This document shows positions 1 through 5,929 of a DNA stretch of 8,014 nt, in pieces; the first letter of the stretch is position 1; the number at the start of each line of letters is the position of its first letter. The stretch covers positions 1 to 8,014 of the forward strand of contig CAYLPI010000169.1 in assembly GCA_964385505.1 (NCBI GenBank). The letters are read 5' to 3'. The DNA is from CAITSH01 sp964385505 (lineage in GTDB: Bacteria; Pseudomonadota; Gammaproteobacteria; Burkholderiales; SG8-39). Under the pieces are notes generated by a model. The model was not told where the DNA came from. It was given only the letters and a program-made list of their open reading frames with translations, and made no database searches. Both the position numbers and the translations under genes were made by a program.

Positions 1-56
1 GGCGCTGGCGTGGGGCGGCATTGGCGGGCCTTTGTTCAAGGGAATGACTTTCTGCA

Positions 57-758
57 ATGAATTCACCGAAGATCCCGCCGCTGACCAAAGCGGCCAGCGG
101 CACCACCCGCGCCAGCTTCATCACTGCCGCGCTGGAGGGCGAAATTCTGGCCGGGGAACTGCGCCCCGGGGTGCGGCTGGACGAGGAAGGCATCGGCAGG
201 CGCTTCGGCGTTTCGCGCACACCGGTACGCGAGGCGCTCAAGCACCTTGCTTCGGCCGGCCTCATCAATATCAAGCCGCACACCGGCGCCTTTGTCACCA
301 GCCTGACCGTGGATGTGGTATTCGAGATGTTCGAAATGATGGCGGTGCTCGAGAGCGCCTGCTCCGCCCTCGCCTCGCGCCGCCACAACGCCGAGGACAG
401 GCTGATGCTGGTGGCGGCCCACCATGCCTGCGGCAAAGCCGCCAAGCACAAGGATTCGCAGCGCTTCTACGAATCGAACAAGCGATTCCACGAGGCAGTC
501 TATGCGGCCAGCCACAACAGCTACCTTGAGGCGCAGACGCTCAATCTGCGCAACCGGCTGGAAGCCTACCGCCGTGCGGCAACCTTCCATTCGGGGCTGA
601 TGTCGGTGACCATGACCGAGCACGAACGCATCGTCGAGGCCATACTCACCATGGACGAGGCAGGGGCCGCCGAAATGATGCGTGGCCACCTCGACACGCT
701 GCGCGACGATGCGGTGTCGATCACCAAGGCGCTGAACCGGCTGGCCGAACCGCGCTAG
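57..758 (+). CDS. GntR-family transcriptional regulator, FCD (FadR-type) subfamily
   Basis: A 233-residue DNA-binding regulator, close to the usual length for the FCD subfamily. The N-terminal winged helix-turn-helix spans about residues 18-82. Its recognition segment, RRFGVSRTPVREALKHL (48-64), is the classic GntR signature, followed by the wing IKPHTGAFV. The C-terminal all-helical FCD ligand domain (about 88-225) keeps the histidines that usually bind a metal and a carboxylate effector: H145 in NKRFHEAV, H189 in EHERIV and H211. N141 sits where many relatives have Asp. Such proteins usually repress carboxylate catabolism or uptake genes and release DNA on binding an organic acid. The start at 57 gives the family-typical N-terminus; an AAGGGA at 38-43 is rather far upstream for a ribosome site. 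The gene converges on the oxidoreductase with 12 bases between the stop codons. Control of the nearby CoA-transferase/Bug genes is inferred from proximity only. Confidence 0.92.
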   Translation: MNSPKIPPLTKAASGTTRASFITAALEGEILAGELRPGVRLDEEGIGRRFGVSRTPVREALKHLASAGLINIKPHTGAFVTSLTVDVVFEMFEMMAVLESACSALASRRHNAEDRLMLVAAHHACGKAAKHKDSQRFYESNKRFHEAVYAASHNSYLEAQTLNLRNRLEAYRRAATFHSGLMSVTMTEHERIVEAILTMDEAGAAEMMRGHLDTLRDDAVSITKALNRLAEPR

Positions 759-770
759 GCAGTCGGGGCG

Positions 771-1355
771 CTACAAGGCGTCCATCACGCCGGCGACGCG
801 TTCGACAAAGGCCTGCTGCACACTGCCCTCCTTCTTGTGCAGCCCGTACAGCGGCATGTAGCGCACGCTGGCATCGGGCGCGACAAACCAGCGCAGGTAG
901 CGCGTCACCAGTTTGCGCGGCGGATCGCCCAGCCACCACGACTCGAGCCGGTCGCGGCCATAGGTGGTCACCGCAACGAGACGCTTGATGTGGCGCAGAT
1001 TCGATTGCATCACGCCGCGCTCGTCGAGCGCGAACGACACACCGGGAATCATGACCCGATCCATGAAGCCCTTGAGGATCGCCGGCGGCCCGAAACACCA
1101 GACCGGAAAGCACAGCACCAGCGCCTCGGCTGCGAACAGTCGCTCGACATAGCTTTCAACGCCCTGCCGGTTGGTCGCAAGGTCAAAATAACGGCGGCGG
1201 CTGCCGGCGTCGAGCACCGGATCAAAACCCTCGGCATACAAGTCGCAGTCATCGACCTCGTGTCCGGCCGCGCGCAGCCGCTCGACGATGGTGTGATGCA
1301 GGAGGCCGTGGAAACTCTCGTGCAGCGGATGGGCAAACAAGACCAGCACACGCAT
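771..1355 (-). CDS. Flavodoxin-fold NAD(P)H oxidoreductase (NQO/MdaB/KefF-like)
   Basis: A 194-residue protein of the flavodoxin-like fold 2 family: cytosolic FMN/FAD enzymes that pass two electrons from NAD(P)H to quinones or similar acceptors. It begins MRVLVLFAHP, the first strand and flavin phosphate loop, followed by ES (13-14) and DLYAEGFDP (38-46). The family signature FPVWCFGPPAILKGFMDRV spans 83-101, followed by PGVSF. I chose the start at 1355 because GAGGTG (1365-1370) lies 9 bases upstream. An in-frame ATG at 1388 would add 11 residues (MRVLSIEVRPI) but has no ribosome site and abuts the hairpin at 1397-1448. The gene lies downstream of the Bug receptor on the same strand, separated by that hairpin, so it may depend on readthrough. 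Its substrate cannot be told from sequence; KefF-type or general quinone reductase roles are both possible. Confidence 0.87.
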   Translation of the reverse strand: MRVLVLFAHPLHESFHGLLHHTIVERLRAAGHEVDDCDLYAEGFDPVLDAGSRRRYFDLATNRQGVESYVERLFAAEALVLCFPVWCFGPPAILKGFMDRVMIPGVSFALDERGVMQSNLRHIKRLVAVTTYGRDRLESWWLGDPPRKLVTRYLRWFVAPDASVRYMPLYGLHKKEGSVQQAFVERVAGVMDAL

Positions 1356-1364
1356 GATGGGGCG

Positions 1365-1370
1365 CACCTC
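1365..1370 (-). promoter_or_regulatory. Ribosome binding site deciding the oxidoreductase start
   Basis: GAGGTG on the minus strand lies 9 bases before the ATG at 1355. It supports that start over the upstream in-frame ATG at 1388, which is preceded by CTGTTTTG with no purine-rich stretch. Confidence 0.6.
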
Positions 1371-1396
1371 AATGGATAATACCCGCATCAAAACAG

Positions 1397-1448
1397 GCGG
1401 CCCTGCCGCGCGTCAAGTGCCACATCACTTGAGGCGCGGCAGGGCCGC
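1397..1448 (-). terminator. Strong hairpin between Bug receptor and oxidoreductase genes
   Basis: An inverted repeat with 23-base arms (1397-1419 and 1426-1448) carries one mismatch and a 6-base loop (CCACAT). It begins 28 bases after the stop codon of the minus-strand Bug receptor gene. On the minus strand the stem is followed by CTGTTTTG, a short U-rich stretch, so it fits an intrinsic terminator for that gene. On the plus strand no T-run follows it. The stem is longer than most intrinsic terminators, and the next gene starts only 41 bases beyond it. It may therefore be a partial terminator or attenuator, or an mRNA-processing or stabilising stem. Confidence 0.7.
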
Positions 1449-1476
1449 AGTCGGTCGAGGTCCGCTTCAGTCCGCG

Positions 1477-2448
1477 TCAGTCGATTTTGGCGCCCGACTC
1501 CCTCACCAGACGCACCATCAGTTTGTCGTCCTCGGCCAGAAAGGCGGCAAAGTCAGACGGCGAGCGTGACGCCGCGGTCTCGGTGCCCTCGCGCGCGAAG
1601 GCCTGTGCCACAGCGGGTTCACGCAAAGCCGCCGTCGTCGCGTCGAAAATCCTTTTGACAACATCCGCCGGCGTGCCGGCGGGAACAAAAAAGCCGTACC
1701 ACAGCGACATGTCGTAACCGGCGAGGCCGGCCTCTTCCATTCCGGGCAAATCGGGAATCAGCGACGAGCGCTTTGGCGCAGTGATGGCAATCGCCTTCAG
1801 CCGCCCGGCCTTGACCAGGGGCAGCACCGAGGGCGGCGTGGCGAAGGTGACCTGGGTGTCGCCGGCGAGCACGGACTGCACGGCGAGCCCGCCGCTCTTG
1901 TAGGGCACGTGCACCATTTCGGTCCCGGTCAGGCGGTTGAACAGGATGGTCGCCATGTGCGGCGCCGACCCGTTGCCCGAGCTGGCGTAATTGAGCTTGC
2001 CCGGATTCTTTTTGGCATAGGCGATGAGTTCCTTGATCGAACCGACGCCGATGGACGGGTTCACCGCCACCACCTGCGGCGAGGCCGACACCTTGGTCAC
2101 CGGCAGCAGGTCACCCGGCTTGTAGCCCAGCTTGGGATTGAGCGCCGGATTGACCGATATGGCGGCCGCGCTGGCGATCAGTACCGTGTAACCGTCGGGC
2201 GTCGCCTTGGCGACAAAATCAGCGGCGATGCTCGAACCCGCACCCGGCTTGTTGTCCACCACCACCGGCTGGCCGAGAGCGCGGCTTAGCGGCTCGCTCA
2301 TGGCGCGCGCGACATAGTCGGCAGCGCCGCCCGGGGCGAAGCCGAGCACCAGGCGGATCGGCTTGTTCGGGTAGGCCTGCGCAAAAACGTTGATTGAGGC
2401 GCACAGCAGCAGCGCAGCCAGTACGGCGGTGATTCGTTTCGATTGCAT
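1477..2448 (-). CDS. TctC/Bug-family periplasmic solute-binding receptor (tripartite tricarboxylate transporter type)
   Basis: A 323-residue exported binding protein, typical in length for the Bug family, whose members bind carboxylates and amino acids in the periplasm. A signal peptide covers about residues 1-25: K4/R5, a hydrophobic core, and cleavage near VFA-QA or AQA-YP. Mature-protein hallmarks are YPNKPIRLVLGFAPGG (26-41), the ligand-contacting first loop, then NKPGAGSSIAADFVAKA with PDGYTVL, HVPYKSGG, and LPGMEEAGL. I chose the start at 2448 because AAGGAAAAGAGGGT lies directly upstream. An in-frame ATG at 2475 would put nine charged residues before the signal peptide. The gene follows the crotonase-like gene on the same strand after 177 bases that hold a palindromic element. 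No TctA or TctB permease genes are seen, so this is an orphan receptor here. The ligand is unknown; an organic acid is most likely. Confidence 0.92.
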   Translation of the reverse strand: MQSKRITAVLAALLLCASINVFAQAYPNKPIRLVLGFAPGGAADYVARAMSEPLSRALGQPVVVDNKPGAGSSIAADFVAKATPDGYTVLIASAAAISVNPALNPKLGYKPGDLLPVTKVSASPQVVAVNPSIGVGSIKELIAYAKKNPGKLNYASSGNGSAPHMATILFNRLTGTEMVHVPYKSGGLAVQSVLAGDTQVTFATPPSVLPLVKAGRLKAIAITAPKRSSLIPDLPGMEEAGLAGYDMSLWYGFFVPAGTPADVVKRIFDATTAALREPAVAQAFAREGTETAASRSPSDFAAFLAEDDKLMVRLVRESGAKID

Positions 2449-2514
2449 ACCCTCTTTTCCTTTCAGTGCCGGCATTACCTCTCGCCTGGGGCCATCAACC
2501 CTAAAAAATAACAG

Positions 2515-2593
2515 GTCATGCGGAGGTTAAAGGCCGGGGAATCTGCTTTTCGGTTCAGTTCTAAAGAAGATCCCTCGCTGCGCTCGCAATGAC
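2515..2593. repeat. Short palindromic intergenic element with imperfect terminal inverted repeats
   Basis: The 79-base segment opens with GTCATGCGGAGG and closes, on the opposite strand, with GTCATTGCGAGCGCAGCG. Further in, GGGGAATCTGCTTTT on one arm resembles GAGGGATCTTCTTTA on the other. The whole segment is therefore an imperfect fold-back. The end CATTGCGAGCGCAGCGAGG resembles a widely dispersed bacterial intergenic repeat that, when translated, reads HCERSE; that resemblance is from memory. It lies between the crotonase-like stop (2626) and the Bug receptor start (2448). It encodes nothing credible. It could alter transcription or mRNA stability between the two genes. Confidence 0.55.
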
Positions 2594-2625
2594 AAGCTCT
2601 GGCAGGGTCAGCTAATAAATGATCC

Positions 2626-3408
2626 CTACTTCCCCTTGAACTGCGGCGTGCGTTTTTCCATGAAAGCCGTGCGGCCCTCCTTGTAGTCGGCGCTGGCAAA
2701 GCAGACATCGACCATGGACTGCACCTCGTCCTGCACCGCCTGGTCGGCCTGGAAACTCATATTGGCGATGGTGTACTTCGCCGCGGCAACGGTAAGCGGC
2801 GCGTTCTCCGCGATCATCGTGCAATAGTCGGTGACCGCCTTGTCGAGTTCTGCCGCGGGGACGAGTTTGTTGACAAATCCCATACGGAACGCCTCGGCGG
2901 CATTAAATTTGCGTGCCGAGAAAAAAATATCGGCCGTATTGGCCTGCCCCATCAGATCGACCAGGCGGCGCAACCCGCTGTAACCATAGCCAAGGCCCAG
3001 ACGCGCTGCCGGCATGCGGAACACGCCATTGTCTGCGGCAATGCGTAAATCGCACATCGCGGCAAGGCCAAGTCCGCCGCCGACGCATACGCCGCTGATC
3101 TTGGCGATGACCGGCTTGCTGCAACGCGCAGGCGCAAGATAGGCCTCGGCGGTGGCGGCGTTGTACACCGCCACGGCATCGGCGGTACCGCGGTTTTTTT
3201 CGAACTGCGAAATGTCGGCGCCGGAGACATAGGCCTTTTCGCCTTCACCGGCGGTGACGACGACGCGCACCTCGGGATCGGCATCGAAGGCGGCCAGCGC
3301 CTTCGGAAAACCCACCCACATGTCGTAGGTCATGGCGTTGAGCTTGGTCGGGTTGGAAAAAATGACCCAGCCTATGCCGTTTTCTTTTTTGGTGATGAGT
3401 TCAGCCAT
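2626..3408 (-). CDS. Enoyl-CoA hydratase/isomerase (crotonase) family protein, non-canonical active site
   Basis: A 260-residue cytosolic crotonase-fold protein of standard length. The oxyanion-hole elements are present: AYVSGADISQF (59-69) and GVCVGGG (106-112). The helix GLAAMCDLRIAAD (114-126) and the C-terminal segment FNAAEAFRMGFVNKLVP are also typical. The two catalytic glutamates of classical hydratases are missing: G114 stands at the first position (family GGGCELAMMCD) and A134 at the second (family QPEILLG, here MPAARLG). The protein should bind an acyl-CoA thioester, but simple water addition is doubtful; isomerisation, C-C bond cleavage or thioester hydrolysis are alternatives. The gene starts 50 bases after the CoA-transferase stop on the same strand, so the two are probably co-transcribed and act on the same CoA ester. 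The ribosome site is weak (GAGCGGAC, about 7 bases upstream). Confidence 0.9.
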   Translation of the reverse strand: MAELITKKENGIGWVIFSNPTKLNAMTYDMWVGFPKALAAFDADPEVRVVVTAGEGEKAYVSGADISQFEKNRGTADAVAVYNAATAEAYLAPARCSKPVIAKISGVCVGGGLGLAAMCDLRIAADNGVFRMPAARLGLGYGYSGLRRLVDLMGQANTADIFFSARKFNAAEAFRMGFVNKLVPAAELDKAVTDYCTMIAENAPLTVAAAKYTIANMSFQADQAVQDEVQSMVDVCFASADYKEGRTAFMEKRTPQFKGK

Positions 3409-3458
3409 GAAATGTCCGCTCAGATGTGATTCGATACGCTGGGGCGGCGCGCGGCCGC

Positions 3459-4652
3459 TCAGACGGCCTTGATCTGGCGCAGGTGCGCGATCTCGGCGTC
3501 GCTGTAACCGGCCTCGCCCAGCACCTCGGTGGTGTGCTCGCCGATTTCCGGCGTCGCGGTGGCAAGGCTCGCCGGCGTGCGCGACAGGCTGGCCGGCTGG
3601 TTGACCAGCCTGACCGCGCCCAGGCGCGGGTGCTTCACCGTCGCCGCGGCGCCGATGTGCTGCACCTGCGGATCGGCAAAGACCTGATCGACGGTGTAGA
3701 TCGGGCCGCAGGGCACGCCGCCCTCATTGAGAATGGCGATCCACGCATCACTCGTTTTGGTCTTCAGCGTGGCGTTGATCTCGGCGTTGAGCGCGATGCG
3801 ATTCTTTGCGCGGCTGGCGTTGCCCTTGAACTCGGCACGCTCGAGCAGCTCGGGGCGGCCGATTGAATTGCACAGGCGCACCCACATGCCCTCGCCCGAG
3901 GCGCCGATGTTGATGTAACCGTCGGACGTGGTGTAGGCCGAGGTCGGCATGCTGGTCGGGTGATCGTTGCCGACCTGCAGCGGCACTTCGCCGTCCATCA
4001 GGTAGCGCGCCGCCTGGAAGTCGAGCAAGGCAATGCCCGACATCAGCAGAGAGCTTTGCACCCACTGGCCCTCGCCCGACACTTCACGCTCGAGCAGCGC
4101 GGTCATGATGCCAAGGGCGGCATGCCAGCCGGCGGTGAGATCGGCGATGGCGGCGCCGGTCCGCATCGGGCCCTTGCCCGGTTCGCCGGTGACCGACATC
4201 AGGCCGCTCATGCCCTGCGCGATCTGGTCAAAGCCGGGGCGCGTCAGATAGGGACCGTCCTGGCCGAAACCGGAAATGCTGGCAAGGACGATGCGTGGAT
4301 TGATGGCCTTCAGCGATTCGTAATCAACGCCGAGGCGGTACTTCACGTCGGGGCGGTAGTTCTCGACCACGACGTCGGATTTTTTTGCCAGGCGATTGAA
4401 TATCTCGCGCCCCTCGGTCAGCTTGAGGTTGAGCGTCATTGAGCGCTTGTTGCGATGCAGGTTCTGGAAGTCGGCGGCATCACGCGGACCGCCCATGCCC
4501 TCGTTGGCATCGACACCGGGCGGCGATTCGATCTTGATGACATCGGCGCCGAAATCGGCCAGTTGCTTGACGCAGGTCGGGCCGGCGCGCACGCGCGACA
4601 AGTCGAGCACGCGAAAACGGGAGAGTGCGGTTGATGCGGGAACGTGAGGCAT
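3459..4652 (-). CDS. Family III CoA-transferase (CaiB/BaiF family)
   Basis: A 397-residue cytosolic enzyme, the usual length for family III transferases, which move CoA from a donor thioester to a free carboxylic acid by way of an aspartyl-CoA intermediate and act as interlocked dimers. The N-terminal CoA-binding segment RVLDLSRVRAGP continues to GADVIKIE (14-42), followed by FQNLHRNKRSMTLNLK. The likely catalytic aspartate is D171 in GAAIADLTAGWHAALG. The C-terminal GGVPCGPIYTVDQVFADPQV (311-330) is also typical. The start at 4652 (MPHVPAS) sits just before the conserved domain; the longer frame upstream would add 37 low-complexity residues lying partly over the putative promoter. No strong ribosome site is visible. 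It is the first gene of a leftward unit with the crotonase-like gene 50 bases downstream. The substrate acid is unknown; formyl-CoA, carnitine or succinyl-CoA:acid transferase specificities cannot be told apart here. Confidence 0.92.
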   Translation of the reverse strand: MPHVPASTALSRFRVLDLSRVRAGPTCVKQLADFGADVIKIESPPGVDANEGMGGPRDAADFQNLHRNKRSMTLNLKLTEGREIFNRLAKKSDVVVENYRPDVKYRLGVDYESLKAINPRIVLASISGFGQDGPYLTRPGFDQIAQGMSGLMSVTGEPGKGPMRTGAAIADLTAGWHAALGIMTALLEREVSGEGQWVQSSLLMSGIALLDFQAARYLMDGEVPLQVGNDHPTSMPTSAYTTSDGYINIGASGEGMWVRLCNSIGRPELLERAEFKGNASRAKNRIALNAEINATLKTKTSDAWIAILNEGGVPCGPIYTVDQVFADPQVQHIGAAATVKHPRLGAVRLVNQPASLSRTPASLATATPEIGEHTTEVLGEAGYSDAEIAHLRQIKAV

Positions 4653-4658
4653 GGTTTT

Positions 4659-4678
4659 ATGCGCTGCTATGCGCTGCA
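4659..4678. repeat. Tandem 10-bp direct repeat in the CoA-transferase leader
   Basis: ATGCGCTGCT is followed at once by ATGCGCTGCA: two copies, one helical turn apart, with one mismatch, 7 bases before the CoA-transferase start codon. It could be a protein site or a chance slippage duplication; nothing else in the window matches it. Confidence 0.4.
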
Positions 4679-4734
4679 ATGTCGGCGCGCGGCGCCGGAG
4701 GTGACCGGGCCCTTGGGGGACCGGATGGGATGTG

Positions 4735-4763
4735 ATTATCGCGTCACGCGCCGCCGCTCGCAA
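4735..4763 (-). promoter_or_regulatory. Putative sigma-70 promoter for the CoA-transferase operon, with overlapping dyad
   Basis: On the minus strand, TTGCGA (4758-4763, four of six consensus matches) and GATAAT (4735-4740, five of six) are separated by exactly 17 bases. Transcription would begin near 4728 and give a leader of about 75 bases to the CoA-transferase ATG. A dyad, GTGA-N8-TCAC (4732-4747), overlaps the -10 box and part of the spacer, where a repressor could act. The 4-base arms are short, so the operator reading is tentative. Confidence 0.45.
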
Positions 4764-4784
4764 GCTTTGCCGGGCTTTTGCCCA

Positions 4785-4884
4785 NNNNNNNNNNNNNNNN
4801 NNNNNNNNNNNNNNNNNNNNNNNNNNNNNNNNNNNNNNNNNNNNNNNNNNNNNNNNNNNNNNNNNNNNNNNNNNNNNNNNNNNN
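4785..4884. other. Assembly gap (100 Ns)
   Basis: Exactly 100 Ns, the conventional length for a gap of unknown size. It removes the start codon, ribosome site and promoter of the second Bug receptor, and possibly other sequence between the divergent genes. The join itself is an assembly inference. Confidence 0.98.
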
Positions 4885-5831
4885 TTGCCGGCCTAGTTGC
4901 AGCCATCGCCGCCCCGGCAGCCCTCGCCCAGGCCTTCCCGAGCAAACCCATCACCATGGTCGTCGGTTTCGCCCCCGGCGGCGGCACCGACACCGCCGCC
5001 CGCATCATCGCCAAAAAGCTCGCCGACAACACCGGCCAGAGCGTCATTGTCGAGAACCGCGCAGGCGCCGGCGGCAATATCGCCGCCAACAACGTGTCCA
5101 AGGCCGCGCCCGACGGCTACACCATCCTGCTGACCGCCCCCGGATCGGTCGCCGTCGCGCCGCACCAGAACAGCAAGCTGCCCTACGACCCGCGCACCGA
5201 TCTCACCGCCATCACCATGGCGGTGGTCTTCCCCAATGTGCTGGTGGTGAACCCGTCGGTGCCGGCCAACAACGTCGCCGAATACGTCAGATTGTCGATT
5301 GCCAAACCGGGCAGCATTGCCTACGGATCGTCGGGCATAGGCAATGCCGGCCACCTTGCCGGCGAATTATTCAAAATCGTCACCAAGGCCGACATCACCC
5401 ATGTGCCCTACAAGGGCGGCGGTCCGGCCATGGCCGACCTGCTGGGCGGCCAGGTCGCCTCGGTGTTTGCCTCGGCGCCTTCGGCCGTGCCGCAAATCAA
5501 GGCTGGCAAGATCCGCGCCCTCGCCACCACCGGCGCAACGCGCTCGAGTTCACTGCCCGATGTGCCCACGGTCGCCGAAGCCGGCTTTCCCGGCTTCGAG
5601 GCGACCAACTGGTATGCCTACATGGCACCGGGCAAGACACCGCGCGCCATTGTCGAGCAACTCAACCGCGAACTGGTCAGGGCCATCAATGCGCCCGATG
5701 TGCGCACGCAATTGCTCAACCAGGGCATGGAGCCGCAACCGGGCAGCGTTGCCGAACTCGCCAGATACATCGAGCGCGAATACGCCACCTGGGGTCGCGT
5801 CGTCAAGGAAGCCGGCATCCAGGCCGAGTAA
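4885..5831 (+). CDS. TctC/Bug-family periplasmic solute-binding receptor, 5' end lost in gap
   Basis: A second receptor, partial at its N-terminus because the frame runs out of the N gap; the first complete codon is at 4887. The visible sequence opens with the end of a signal peptide (AGLVAAIAAPAALA-QA) and the Bug hallmark FPSKPITMVVGFAPGGGTD. NRAGAGGNIAANNVSKAAPDGY, in two adjacent stretches, HVPYKGGGPAMADLLGG and LPDVPTVAEAGFPGFE follow. By comparison with the paralogue at 1477-2448, only about ten residues are missing. It ends QAE and stops at 5829-5831. It diverges from the CoA-transferase, so the intergenic region and gap probably hold both promoters. It is clearly paralogous to the first receptor yet differs in the ligand-loop residues (GGGTDTAAR here, GGAADYVAR there), so the ligands may differ. 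No TctA or TctB gene is visible. Confidence 0.92.
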
Positions 5832-5886
5832 ACCGCGACCCGATACTTGGGGCCGATTTGGCGCCGCCGTGCGCCGAGCGTCAAGA

Positions 5887-5921
5887 TCCGCCGCCGACCC
5901 GGTCCGGGCTCATGCGGCGGA
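5887..5921. terminator. Possible bidirectional hairpin between convergent genes
   Basis: TCCGCCGC (5887-5894) pairs perfectly with GCGGCGGA (5914-5921). Within the loop CCCG and CGGG can pair again. It lies between the ends of the second Bug receptor (5831) and the minus-strand quinone oxidoreductase (5930), where a shared terminator is expected. No T-run follows on either strand, so this is tentative. Confidence 0.3.
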
Positions 5922-5929
5922 GCACACGT

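Noticed and set aside
1..60. Possible tail of an upstream gene ending in TGA at 58-60, overlapping the regulator start as ATGA
   Set aside because: Only about 19 residues are visible and they show no recognisable family; another frame across the same bases is also open, so no call can be supported.
32..529. Plus-strand frame overlapping the GntR regulator
   Set aside because: Its sequence is an Arg/Gly/His-rich shadow of the regulator, which has strong family motifs in the other frame.
837..1379. 180-residue plus-strand frame opposite the flavodoxin-fold gene
   Set aside because: It lacks family-like features and is antisense to a protein with clear motifs.
1461..1480. Imperfect tandem 10-base repeat TCCGCTTCAG/TCCGCGTCAG at the Bug receptor stop codon
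   Set aside because: It is only two short copies partly within coding sequence; there is no evidence of function beyond chance duplication.
2475..2708. Small minus-strand frame covering the intergenic palindrome
   Set aside because: Its HCERSE-containing translation is typical of dispersed repeats read as protein, and it overlaps the end of the crotonase-like gene.
4644..4784. Apparent upstream extension of the second Bug receptor starting at 4644
   Set aside because: The reading frame is continuous only because Ns contain no stops. The upstream part overlaps the CoA-transferase start and its likely promoter and has no signal-peptide character.
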